20,110 nucleotides of DNA from positions 1-20,110 of the IMG/VR virus record IMGVR_UViG_3300049477_000361. One strand, 5' to 3'. The position numbers and the translations under genes were made by a program. This DNA comes from a virus. Position 1 is the stretch's first letter, and every line of letters begins with the position of its first letter. Positions 1-7,666 of this stretch are shown one piece after another. A model generated the notes under the pieces. The model saw only the letters and a list, made by a program, of their open reading frames with translations, was not told where the DNA came from and searched no databases.

Positions 1-1523
1 CCACTGGACTGCTGAATCAGGTTTAACATGCCGCGGGTGTTGCCGCTGACCGTGTTGAGAAGTTGCCGCAGGACGGCCAGCTCTTCTTTTTGCTCGCTGG
101 TGGGGTTGGCTGCGCCCAAGGCAGCCGCGCCGCCCACCACGGCCTTCCCCACCGTGCCCCGCTTCAGCGCATCCACAGCTTTTTTGTTCGCCTCCTGGCC
201 AGCCAAGTCCACCTCGGCGGCGCGTCTTTTTTCCACTTCCGCAGTGATGGGGTCACGGTAGGCGTCACGGATTGAAATGGCCGACAACCTGGCACTTTGT
301 TCTTCGTCGAGAGATTGGCCGGATTTGATGCCTGCGGCGGCGCGGCTTTCCGCGTCTTTGAGTTTGCGCTGTATTTCCGCATCCTCGGCGCCAGCCACCT
401 CGGCACGCTGGGTGGCGCGCTCACTGTCACCTCGCAGCCCAGATAAATCCGATTTTTTCTGGGCAATTTTCTTTCTCAGTCCTGAAATGCCCCCGAACAA
501 TCCCGAACCATATTGGGCATTGACCATCAGCCGTTCCAGTCCTGGGCCTGCCTCTGCGGCGGCGAGCAAGCCTTCCATGTCGGTGATCTCATCCTGAATT
601 TTTTGTCCGTCGGTGTCCAATTTTCCACCTGCCCGGCTCGCCGCCGTGTCGGCGATGCGCTTTTTCGCCGCCGCGTCCGCTGCCTGGGGCCGCAGACCAG
701 CGGCTTCCGCGGCGGCCTTGATCCCGGCCCGGTAGCTCATCTCTGCGGCGAGGGACCGCCGGTTGATCTCCTGGTCTTCGTCAAACTGTTTTCGAGCTTC
801 CTTGTCGTCTTCCTGTTGTTTTTTCCGCGCGGCCACGGCGGCAGTTTTTTGCGGTTCGGTCAACGTGGCATCGGCTTTGATGGCAGCGATGTCTGCCTCG
901 GCAGCTTTGTCGGTCAGTTCGTTTTCCTGCTTGGTCAGAAGTTCGGCTTCCGTGTTGAGGTCTTTGAGATGGCTGGCGGCTGTTTCGGCTTCCGTCCCGA
1001 TGCGCTCCAGCCCGGCTTCAAAGGTGCCTTGCTCGCGGGCCACCCGCTTCATGGTCGTCCCCATCCCTTCCATACGCTCCGCAAAATCGTCCAGGCTCTT
1101 GATGTCGCGGGCGGCTTCGTTGGCTTCCTTAATGGCGCGGCTGACGTAGCCAATGGCCATCGCGATAGCGACCATGGCGGCGGTGACCGGGTTCTTGATC
1201 ACGGCCATGGCCTGCCACATGCCGGGCAGGTCGCCCAACGCCTTCGACAGAACCTTCAGGCTTTCGATCAGGGACTTCTTCTTGCTGGTGACCTTTTCCG
1301 TGGCCTTGGCGTTCTTCTCCAGCCCGGCGTCCATCAAGCCGAGCAACTGCTTTTCCTTCTCCTGTTCGACGAAGGCGTCCACCTCGGCCGCCGTGCGGAC
1401 CTTGGTGGCCTCGGTGCATTTCTGCGTGGCCGCGGTGACCTGGTTCAGCGCCGACGCCACCTGCTGCGCACCCTTGGGGTCGCCGTGCGTTTTGACGAAG
1501 ATGTCGAGGGAGTTGTCGGCCAT
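1..1523 (-). CDS. Tail tape measure protein, N-terminal part (runs off the left edge)
   Basis: The ATG at 1523-1521 overlaps the upstream stop (TGATG). The frame stays open to the edge, 507 codons, with no stop. The start MADNSLDIFVKTHGDPKGAQ and the following long helical, Ala/Glu/Lys/Gln-rich sequence fit a tape measure protein. Coiled-coil segments include QEKEKQLLGLMDAGLEKNAK and a stretch rich in A-A-E-A-D-I-A-A-I-K. A hydrophobic segment (AAMVAIAMAIGYVS, about residues 110-125) is typical of tape measures, which span a membrane during DNA entry. The protein sets tail length and may form a channel in the host envelope. No enzymatic domain is seen in this part, and the C-terminus is outside the window. 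Confidence 0.78.
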   Translation of the reverse strand, partial: MADNSLDIFVKTHGDPKGAQQVASALNQVTAATQKCTEATKVRTAAEVDAFVEQEKEKQLLGLMDAGLEKNAKATEKVTSKKKSLIESLKVLSKALGDLPGMWQAMAVIKNPVTAAMVAIAMAIGYVSRAIKEANEAARDIKSLDDFAERMEGMGTTMKRVAREQGTFEAGLERIGTEAETAASHLKDLNTEAELLTKQENELTDKAAEADIAAIKADATLTEPQKTAAVAARKKQQEDDKEARKQFDEDQEINRRSLAAEMSYRAGIKAAAEAAGLRPQAADAAAKKRIADTAASRAGGKLDTDGQKIQDEITDMEGLLAAAEAGPGLERLMVNAQYGSGLFGGISGLRKKIAQKKSDLSGLRGDSERATQRAEVAGAEDAEIQRKLKDAESRAAAGIKSGQSLDEEQSARLSAISIRDAYRDPITAEVEKRRAAEVDLAGQEANKKAVDALKRGTVGKAVVGGAAALGAANPTSEQKEELAVLRQLLNTVSGNTRGMLNLIQQSS

Positions 1524-2566
1524 CAGAACGGGGCTTTCCAGGTGGTGAGGAGCGTGGGCGCCTGCGGGGTGGTGTCGGTTTCCCAGACTTGGGTGCAGAC
1601 CCAATAGGTGACGCCCGCGAACAAATTGCTCACGCTGGTCCGGTCCTCCCACGGCCAAACCCAAGTTGACCGATAGGGCAGCGCGTCCCATCCGCCCGGC
1701 GATTCACAGAACCGGACTTCCGTTCCGACGCAGCTGGGAGCCATCTCAATCTCGCCGGGATAGCCGACTTGTCGAGACTCACGGAAGAAACGAGCCGATC
1801 CGGTGAACGCCTGCACGCGCTGCGGGCATGGATGCCACGCCTTCAAGTCGCCAGACTCCACGGCGACGGGCCACGGCAGCGTCATGTTCGTTCTGGCTGG
1901 AGGTGCGACTTTCCACGCCGGGCGTCCAGTCAACACCGTTGATGGGTCGCTCTCTTGTCCGTAGCCATCTCGGGCGGTGACGTAGAACCAATGCTCCACA
2001 CCAACCGCAAGCCGTCCAATGCGGTTTGTCGTCTGCGTGGTCGCGCTGATGTTCGTGACGTTTCCGCCAACCGTGCCATAATGGACGCGGTAGTCCGTTA
2101 CCTGCGGTTCCGGGCTGGCATCCCAAGCCAGCACGACGTATCCGACGTTGGGCCACGGCGGACAGCACCAGAGCCTTGCAGCCTTGGGCGGGAGCGGTTG
2201 GGCGATGGCTGCGAGCGTGGACAGCAAGAGCGCGAACAGGCCGAGCGTGTGGCGGTATTCCTTGAATCGTTTTTCGATAACCGCCCAGACAGAATTTACA
2301 AACGAGCAAGCCTCTTCAGAACCACCTTTGTCGGGGTGAACTTGCTTCACAGTCACAAGCCAGTTCGCCTTGGCTTCTCCAAGTATTTCGACATGGTTAA
2401 GCGGTCCGTGCCAGAAATCACAGCACCGGTTCAACCTCTCCACATTCCGATGTTTCCATAGCGTCGGCGAGACTCCAAGCAGCTTCAAGAGCTGCTGCAC
2501 CTTCATCCGGTGCGGCTGTGCACCACGGTGCAAGTGCCTGGCGATGCGTTGAAGAGACTCGTTCAC
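1523..2566 (-). CDS. J-domain / membrane segment / fibronectin III fusion protein (347 aa)
   Basis: A GTG at 2566-2564 overlaps the upstream stop (GTGA). Residues about 20-105 resemble a J-domain, with a helix AKANWLVTVKQV leading into HPDKGG (His77-Pro-Asp79) and a helix SEEACSFVNSVWAVIEKRF. The HPD tripeptide contacts and stimulates DnaK/Hsp70. Residues about 107-122 (TLGLFALLLSTLAAIAQ) form one hydrophobic segment. Residues about 135-215 are a fibronectin III domain (VGYVVLAWDASPEPQVTDYR; VEHWFYVTARDGYGQESDPS). The C-terminal 130 residues are Trp-rich and unassigned. As a signal-anchor protein the J part would stay in the cytoplasm and the FN3 part face the periplasm. I found no ATG, GTG or TTG that would start FN3 with its own signal peptide. 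It overlaps the tape measure gene by TGATG. Confidence 0.65.
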   Translation of the reverse strand: MNESLQRIARHLHRGAQPHRMKVQQLLKLLGVSPTLWKHRNVERLNRCCDFWHGPLNHVEILGEAKANWLVTVKQVHPDKGGSEEACSFVNSVWAVIEKRFKEYRHTLGLFALLLSTLAAIAQPLPPKAARLWCCPPWPNVGYVVLAWDASPEPQVTDYRVHYGTVGGNVTNISATTQTTNRIGRLAVGVEHWFYVTARDGYGQESDPSTVLTGRPAWKVAPPARTNMTLPWPVAVESGDLKAWHPCPQRVQAFTGSARFFRESRQVGYPGEIEMAPSCVGTEVRFCESPGGWDALPYRSTWVWPWEDRTSVSNLFAGVTYWVCTQVWETDTTPQAPTLLTTWKAPF

Positions 2567-2937
2567 AGATTCGGGACCGCGTTGGTCAGGACAAATTGAA
2601 GTTGCCCTTCCGTGAACAGGCGCAGCCGGTCAATCACCTGGCGCATCCGTGCGCGCGCATCTGCCTCGTTCTGCATCGCAACGAAGTTCTCCTGCGCCTC
2701 GCGGGTCTGGTGGTGTTTGCTCGCCTCCAACTGATCCCGAATCCAGACGCCTTGCGCCGTCACCTCGTTGGTGCCTTGGTTTTTCACGTATTGCTGCCAG
2801 CGCCATTTCCAAGCTGTGTATTGGTTAGTGTCCAGTTCCCAACGTGTGGAAGTTGACCACGCGACGTTGGTGCTGGTGGTTTGCGCCAGTGCCGCGAACG
2901 GCAGGGCGAGGATGATTGCGAGTAGGAGTTTTTTCAT
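2563..2937 (-). CDS. Small secreted protein (124 aa)
   Basis: The ATG at 2937 follows the fibre stop by four bases; an upstream start (3069) would overlap the fibre gene and is rejected. The first 19 residues, MKKLLLAIILALPFAALAQ, are a classic signal peptide with cleavage after ALA (residue 18). The mature part starts with a Thr/Ser/Trp-rich stretch (TTSTNVAWSTSTRWELDTNQ). It then becomes helical and charged (QLEASKHHQTREAQENFVAM; ADARARMRQVIDRLRLF), likely a coiled coil. No family recognised. It may be a periplasmic partner or chaperone of the fibre encoded just upstream. The TGA overlaps the GTG start of the next gene. Confidence 0.65.
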   Translation of the reverse strand: MKKLLLAIILALPFAALAQTTSTNVAWSTSTRWELDTNQYTAWKWRWQQYVKNQGTNEVTAQGVWIRDQLEASKHHQTREAQENFVAMQNEADARARMRQVIDRLRLFTEGQLQFVLTNAVPNL

Positions 2938-2941
2938 AGAG

Positions 2942-5011
2942 TTACGGGACTGGGATTGCTTCCTTGAACATGAAGACGCCGTTCTGGTTGTGGATTGTCC
3001 ACCACGCTCCGGTGCCGTTGCTGTGGACCAGAGCACTTCCCCAGTTCGGTAGGGTTGACGTGACGGCATACCACGTCGAGTTGGACGGTTGAATCATAGA
3101 AGTTGCCGTGACCGAGTTGCTGACGACTAGGTTGGTTCTAATTAACGCGTTACCGCCGACATCGAGTTTTTGTGTTGCTGGATTAACTCCGATTCCAACA
3201 AGCCCACCCGAAATTGAGATTCGGTCAGCGCTTGAATATCCGATCAGCATAGTATCGCTCTGCGCACCCGGATTCAGCGCATGAAATATGTAGCCAGATC
3301 CCATTTTGATTCCGAATGCTGGGTTGACTGCATTGCCCTCGATTCCGACATAATCGTAACTGCCCGGTGTACTATACAAATGAATCGTTCTAGACCTGAC
3401 AGAGTTGCTCGAAATGAGCGGCCCGGTGAAGATGTTGTTGCCGGTGCCGGTGACGGTGATGTTCGTGGTGACAGTCACCACATTGCTCAATGTCGTGTTT
3501 CCAGACACGTTCAGATTGTTCATCAACGTCACAGCCGTCGTCTGGTTGTTGGTGACGGCTGCGGTGATTCGATTCGTCGCCCACTCATCCGCCGCGAGGC
3601 GCATGGAGTCGTCTGCTACTACGTTTGACAGTCCCGCCCCATCCGCATACAGCACGCCGGAAAAGAAGTTACTGGCGTGGGTGTTCGTGTAGCGGGTTCC
3701 GCTGTAGTCCAGAGAGATCAATGGCGCAGAAAGATTGTCGTTTTCGATGGTGAACAAGCTGTCGGACTGCGAAGCCCGCAGGCGCCAGCGGTCGTTGGCC
3801 ATGCTCAAAAGAGCCTCTGTTCCGCTGACGGAAAACGGAGTGGCCAGTGACACGTTTTCCTGTCCGTTTGTGACGGCGTAAGCCGGGAGCGTGCTGGCCG
3901 GAAGATTCGTCAGGCTGGCCCCGTCGCCGATGAATGACCCATACCAGGTGTTGGTCAGATCGGCATCGGTCAGGACGTTGCGGTCCTGGGTGCCAAAGGC
4001 CACCATTGGGCGCTGGGCGAAGGTCACTCCGGTGCCGCTTTGGAACTCCACGCTGGCCGCAGCATTTACGTTGTCCACGATGGTCATGGCGTCGTTCTGC
4101 ACCTGCAAGGTGATGCCGGTGGAGTAGAGCGTCCCGTTCGTCATCGTGCCCCAGTTGCTTTCCGCATATAGTTCATTGGCCGAGTCCGCCGGGCTGGTTT
4201 TGGCCGCGCCGCCTTGGAGCAGGGCGACGTAGCGATATGCGCCCGAGTTGTCATGGACACCCAAATAGCGTTTGTTGGACTGCCAGAACAGGCTCCCTTC
4301 GTTCGTCGTGGTGGTGGGGTTGCCCAGACCGTGCGGGACGATCAGGTTGGTGGCGGTCAAGTCCTGGCTCGCGCTGCCGCTGCCCGTCGCCGTCCCGTGA
4401 ATCGTCACCACGCCGCCGTTGGTCACGGCGATGATGTTGGTGCCCGCGGCGACGTGGGGCGCGCTGTTGCTCACCCGGAGCGCGGCGTTAGTGGCGGCTT
4501 GTTCGCCGGCCAGCCAGAGCAGGTTGGAGGTCCACGCCTGTTGGGAGAGGGTCACATCTGCCGCGCCCGTGCCGGCAATGGCGTTGATGGTGACCGTGCC
4601 GGGCGGGTTGGTGGTGAAGGTGACGTTGGTGCCGGGGTTGAGGAAGCGCAGCGGGATATTGGTGAAGGTGTAGGTGGTGAGGTTGGCCAGGGCGGCGGCG
4701 TTCTGCTCGGTGGCGGAGTCGGGCACGCTGATGGTCCAGGTGCGCGCAATGCCGGCCAGGCTGACGGTGTAGTCACCGGCCACGAGGTTGGTGCGGGCCA
4801 CGCCGTTGGTCGGGATCAGGGAGATGGGCACGCCGGCCACGGTCACGTTACTAACCACTTGCGGGTTGTTCGCCGCGGCGGGCGTGATGGTGATGCGGCT
4901 GTTGTTGCGCGTGCCGGTAAAGTGGGCGTTGGTGAAGACGACGGGGGTCACCGCAAACGCTGAAAAGCTGAAAAGCTGAAACGCTGAAAGAAGAAGGAGG
5001 CGCGTGGTCAT
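2942..5011 (-). CDS. Large secreted tail-fibre-like protein (689 aa)
   Basis: The chosen ATG at 5011 follows the upstream TAA by four bases and starts right at a signal peptide: MTTRLLLLSAFQLFSFSAFA with cleavage after residue 20. A start at 5053 would bury the signal 14 residues in. The protein is beta-rich and Thr/Asn/Ser-rich throughout. It has fibre-type repeats: GDGASLTNLPAS (about 360), YADGAGLSNVVAD (about 455), a Thr/Asn stalk (SNVVTVTTNITVTGTGNNIF) and GIGVNPATQKLDVGGNALI (about 605). The last is the motif that often precedes an S74 chaperone domain, but no S74 domain follows and the protein ends with a Trp-rich tip (GTGAWWTIHNQNGVFMF). It is probably an adhesin or receptor-binding fibre. 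The signal peptide argues for export by the host Sec system. Confidence 0.7.
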   Translation of the reverse strand: MTTRLLLLSAFQLFSFSAFAVTPVVFTNAHFTGTRNNSRITITPAAANNPQVVSNVTVAGVPISLIPTNGVARTNLVAGDYTVSLAGIARTWTISVPDSATEQNAAALANLTTYTFTNIPLRFLNPGTNVTFTTNPPGTVTINAIAGTGAADVTLSQQAWTSNLLWLAGEQAATNAALRVSNSAPHVAAGTNIIAVTNGGVVTIHGTATGSGSASQDLTATNLIVPHGLGNPTTTTNEGSLFWQSNKRYLGVHDNSGAYRYVALLQGGAAKTSPADSANELYAESNWGTMTNGTLYSTGITLQVQNDAMTIVDNVNAAASVEFQSGTGVTFAQRPMVAFGTQDRNVLTDADLTNTWYGSFIGDGASLTNLPASTLPAYAVTNGQENVSLATPFSVSGTEALLSMANDRWRLRASQSDSLFTIENDNLSAPLISLDYSGTRYTNTHASNFFSGVLYADGAGLSNVVADDSMRLAADEWATNRITAAVTNNQTTAVTLMNNLNVSGNTTLSNVVTVTTNITVTGTGNNIFTGPLISSNSVRSRTIHLYSTPGSYDYVGIEGNAVNPAFGIKMGSGYIFHALNPGAQSDTMLIGYSSADRISISGGLVGIGVNPATQKLDVGGNALIRTNLVVSNSVTATSMIQPSNSTWYAVTSTLPNWGSALVHSNGTGAWWTIHNQNGVFMFKEAIPVP
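4959..4990 (+). repeat. Four tandem 8-bp units coding the signal peptide of the second fibre gene
   Basis: On the plus strand the units are GCTGAAAA, GCTGAAAA, GCTGAAAC and GCTGAAAG. On the minus strand they encode residues 8-18, the hydrophobic core of the signal peptide (LSAFQLFSFSA). The eight-base period rotates through all reading phases but yields only hydrophobic or small residues in this one. Confidence 0.85.
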
Positions 5012-5015
5012 AGGG

Positions 5016-6293
5016 TTATGGTGCGGCGTCGCCGGCACTTCCAAAGCGGTCAATGGGGAAGTGAACGTCGGCGTTGAGGTTGATGCGGCCGGGGTAGTTG
5101 CTGCCTCCGCTGCCGCTGATGCGGGTGAAGCTGGCCCAGATCTGGCCGCTGATGCCGGGATAAAAGCCGTTGGTGAAGTAGGCGTGGCCGAACTCCAGAA
5201 TGTGGTGCGTGTTGGTGCCCAGGGCGACTTCCACCTGGTTGCTTTGGACGGCGGTGATGGTGCCGTTGAGCGGGGCCATGACCCATTGACACCTGACTTG
5301 CGTCCGGTTGGCGGAGGGCGCGGGGTTGCCCATGGCGAGCAGGTGGCAGTGGAGTTCGATGTAGCCGATGGTATTGCTGCCGCAGACGCGGTGGCTGATC
5401 TGGGCCACGCCGTTCATTATCCCATTGTCCGCCAACCCCAGCGCCACGATGGGCGAGGCATTGCTGAGCAGGGAGATCACCGGTTCCGTGGCGCCGCCGT
5501 TGGTCCAGGAGAAGACAAAGGGGCAGTCGTCATAACGCAGCGTGCTGAGAATGACGTTGCTGGCGTAGATGGTGCCGCGAAAGGTGTTGCTCTCGGGCAG
5601 GCTCACGAGGGAACTGATCACGCTGAGGTTGGTGATGGCGCTGTGGTTGAAGTTCGTGCGCGCATTCAACGCCGCGGTGAAGTTGGTCGTCAGCGTGTTG
5701 GTGGACCGCCAGACGAGGTTCGTGGTGATGCCGTTGGTGGCGGCCAGGATCTCGGCGTGCAGGTTGGTGGTGACCGTGTTGGTCGCGGCGTCGTAACCCA
5801 AGGCCACGGCGATGGCCGCGGTGAGGTTGGTCGTGACCGTGTTGGTCGCGAGCGCAATGCTCGTGTGGATGCTGTTGCTGCTGGTGGTGATGCCGGCCTG
5901 CAAGCCGTTCGTCGTGGCCGTGAGCGCGGCGGCCCAGGTGGTCCAGGTCACGTTTGTCCCGGTGGAGATGGCCACGAAGTTGGTCAGCGTGTTGTTGGTG
6001 TCCACGTTGATGGAGAACACAGATCCGCGCGGGGTGGCGTAGATGGTGAGGTAGTAGCTCGCGGCGGGCACGTTCGAGAAGACCGTCAGGCCGGCGCTGC
6101 TGGTGAGGTTGGTGATGCCGCGGCGGACCACGGCGTTGGTGCCGCTGGTCGCGCCGTCGGTGTTGAGCTGCAACACCACCTGGCAGTTGGTAACGGGCTG
6201 CCCGATGGCGTCAATAACGGGCACGGAGATGGCCCCGGCAAAGGCGTGGCACGCCGTGAGCAGGAGGGTTGCAAGGAGGAGAAGGTTTTTCAT
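5016..6293 (-). CDS. Secreted fibre-like protein (425 aa)
   Basis: The ATG at 6293 is coupled to the gene upstream (ATGA). The N-terminus MKNLLLLATLLLTACHAFAG is a signal peptide, with cleavage likely after AFA (residue 19); LTAC at 12-15 would also fit a lipobox. Residues about 20-110 look like a beta-sandwich ('GAISVPVIDAIGQPVTNCQV' at the start). Residues about 115-225 are Thr/Asn/Ala repeats with T-N-T-V-T-T-N-L units, probably a trimeric stalk. The C-terminal 200 residues are a beta-rich head (VISLLSNASPIVALGLADNG; EFGHAYFTNGFYPGISGQIW). The architecture of base, stalk and tip is that of a phage tail fibre, yet fibres do not carry signal peptides. It may be displayed on the host surface or be a virion protein that keeps an N-terminal hydrophobic helix. 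Confidence 0.65.
   Translation of the reverse strand: MKNLLLLATLLLTACHAFAGAISVPVIDAIGQPVTNCQVVLQLNTDGATSGTNAVVRRGITNLTSSAGLTVFSNVPAASYYLTIYATPRGSVFSINVDTNNTLTNFVAISTGTNVTWTTWAAALTATTNGLQAGITTSSNSIHTSIALATNTVTTNLTAAIAVALGYDAATNTVTTNLHAEILAATNGITTNLVWRSTNTLTTNFTAALNARTNFNHSAITNLSVISSLVSLPESNTFRGTIYASNVILSTLRYDDCPFVFSWTNGGATEPVISLLSNASPIVALGLADNGIMNGVAQISHRVCGSNTIGYIELHCHLLAMGNPAPSANRTQVRCQWVMAPLNGTITAVQSNQVEVALGTNTHHILEFGHAYFTNGFYPGISGQIWASFTRISGSGGSNYPGRINLNADVHFPIDRFGSAGDAAP
5761..5850 (-). repeat. Repeated 27-bp unit in the first fibre gene
   Basis: AGGTTGGTGGTGACCGTGTT and its seven following bases (5761-5787) recur at 5824-5850 with a single base change, 63 bases apart. On the minus strand both encode A-T-N-T-V-T-T-N-L, a 21-residue repeat of the fibre. 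Looser copies (T-N-G-I-T-T-N-L, T-N-T-L-T-T-N-F) follow below 5761. Confidence 0.75.
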
Positions 6294-6694
6294 GTGACGG
6301 GGATTTCTCCGGCGCCGCCGGTGATGGTGAGTTGGGTGGTGGTGGTGACGCCGACGCGCTCGGTCACCACCACTTCGACGCGCGCGGACGGGATCAACTG
6401 GCTGAAGCCGCCGATCACGCTTTGGGTGATGATCACGTCGTGGATGCCATTCCAGTCCGCCGGCGCGTTCTGTTTGTATTCCAGGGCGGCGGCGAAGCTG
6501 GCGTGTTCGTGGGTGATGGTGAAGCGGCGCGTGGTGCTGATGTTGCCCAGGTTCAGGCGCAGCGGCGTGGCCGCGCCGAACAAGGGCACATCCTCAAGGA
6601 GCGGTCCACCGTCCACGCCACCGTCGAAAGTCCCATCGTCGGTGGTGCAGAAGGAGTCGCCTCCAATGGTGATGGAAAAGTAGCCGCGCGCCAT
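6290..6694 (-). CDS. Small tail protein of unknown function (134 aa)
   Basis: The ATG at 6694 lies six bases after the tail tube stop; the TGA overlaps the next gene's ATG. The 134-aa protein is beta-rich: MARGYFSITIGGDSFCTTDD, then TRRFTITHEHASFAAALEY, a region GIHDVIITQSVIGGFSQLIP, and a Thr/Val-rich end (VEVVVTERVGVTTTTQLTIT). It has no signal peptide, unlike the next four genes. Tail assembly chaperones with a programmed frameshift normally lie here, but this protein is not helical and acidic like them and I see no clear slippery site. It may be a minor tail protein. No family recognised. Confidence 0.55.
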   Translation of the reverse strand: MARGYFSITIGGDSFCTTDDGTFDGGVDGGPLLEDVPLFGAATPLRLNLGNISTTRRFTITHEHASFAAALEYKQNAPADWNGIHDVIITQSVIGGFSQLIPSARVEVVVTERVGVTTTTQLTITGGAGEIPVT

Positions 6695-6700
6695 AGTTCA

Positions 6701-7645
6701 TCAAGCCGGGGCGGTGTAGGCAAAGAGCGGATCGGCCACGCCGCTGGTCCAGGTGCGGGTGCTGGCGAACTCGATGGCCTTGAAGCGGTGCTCGCCGACC
6801 TGGTAGGTCTTCGGGCTGCGCTTGCCGCCGGTCATGGGCAGGGTGAACACCCAGCCGGATTGCGTGCCGGTCAGGACCACATCCTCGTCACCGAACGGCT
6901 GGCCAGGGATGATCGCGCCCGTGTTTTGCAGGCCGAGCAGGACATCCACCTCGGCTTCGGTGAGGCTGTTCGGCGTGAAGCTCATGCCCATGCTCAGCCC
7001 TTCCATCACCACGTCCGCAATGCCCACGTTGGCGTCGGCGATGGTCTTGACTGACATGCCAAAAGAGATGGCGAACCCGTCGAGCGCACCGACGGCGGCG
7101 TAGGGTGCCGTGCGTGCCCCGAAGGCGGCGCTGTAGATGTCCGTCACCACGTCCGTGTCCTCGAAGCTGGTGTCCGCATTCGCTGCGGTGGCCACCGTCT
7201 TGAAAACGGCGTCAACAGTGGGCTGCTTGGACCAGTCGCCGATGGCGTCCCATTGGACTTGTCCGAAGGCCTGGCTGGTGGGCGAGAGCATCATGTCGGG
7301 CGGCTTGCTCAGCCCGGCCTTGTTGTAGCTGTACGTTTTGCCCTCGGCGATGGAGTAGATGACCAGGGCGCCGCTGATGATCGAGCGCCCGACCGTGGTG
7401 CTGGGCGAGAGGATCGCGGCGTAGTAGTAATCCAGCAGATCCTCGGTGATGTTGCCGCGCGGGGTGCAACTGATGCGGAACATGCGCGATTTGTAACGCT
7501 CGCCCATCGGGCCTTCGCTGGTTTCGGGATTCCAGCTCTCGACGATTTCGTCCACGTCCACGTCTTTCTGGACGTAGATATAAGCGCCGCCGTGGCTGAT
7601 GACCGCGGGTCCCTGAATGATGGTTGGTAGAATGACGTTTCCCAT
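6701..7645 (-). CDS. Major tail tube protein
   Basis: The ATG at 7645 gives 314 aa. The 21 bases before it form an A-rich leader (CAACACAAAACAAAAT) without a Shine-Dalgarno sequence, a common sign of an unstructured, highly expressed start. The protein starts with MGNVILPTIIQGPAVISHGG, followed by long beta-rich stretches (AYIYVQKDVDVDEIVESWN; YKSRMFRISCTPRGNI) and ends with a strand-rich C-terminus (KAIEFASTRTWTSGV). Size, beta content and position after the terminator support a tail tube or sheath-like tube protein of a long, non-contractile tail. No sheath gene is seen beside it. No specific family was recognised. Confidence 0.68.
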   Translation of the reverse strand: MGNVILPTIIQGPAVISHGGAYIYVQKDVDVDEIVESWNPETSEGPMGERYKSRMFRISCTPRGNITEDLLDYYYAAILSPSTTVGRSIISGALVIYSIAEGKTYSYNKAGLSKPPDMMLSPTSQAFGQVQWDAIGDWSKQPTVDAVFKTVATAANADTSFEDTDVVTDIYSAAFGARTAPYAAVGALDGFAISFGMSVKTIADANVGIADVVMEGLSMGMSFTPNSLTEAEVDVLLGLQNTGAIIPGQPFGDEDVVLTGTQSGWVFTLPMTGGKRSPKTYQVGEHRFKAIEFASTRTWTSGVADPLFAYTAPA

Positions 7646-7666
7646 ATTTTGTTTTGTGTTGAGTGT

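Noticed and set aside
1129-1419. Minus-strand frame of 96 codons
   Set aside because: Gly/Arg/His-rich shadow in another frame of the tape measure gene.
513-1607. Plus-strand open frame of 364 codons
   Set aside because: Antisense to the tape measure frame, which has a better protein pattern and a coupled start.
1523-2250. Separate FN3 gene with its own signal peptide
   Set aside because: No ATG, GTG or TTG lies in frame just before the hydrophobic segment, and the J-domain part is open and coupled upstream, so one fused gene is the simpler reading.
5761-5850. CRISPR-like repeats
   Set aside because: The spacing and coding phase are those of a protein repeat within a fibre gene.
5004-6683. 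Plus-strand open frame of 559 codons
   Set aside because: Antisense shadow of the 425-aa fibre gene and its neighbour; Gly/Val/Asp/Arg-rich, no motif.
6290-6694. Frameshifted tail assembly chaperone pair
   Set aside because: I saw no convincing slippery heptamer, the protein is beta-rich rather than helical, and the next frame starts with a signal peptide.
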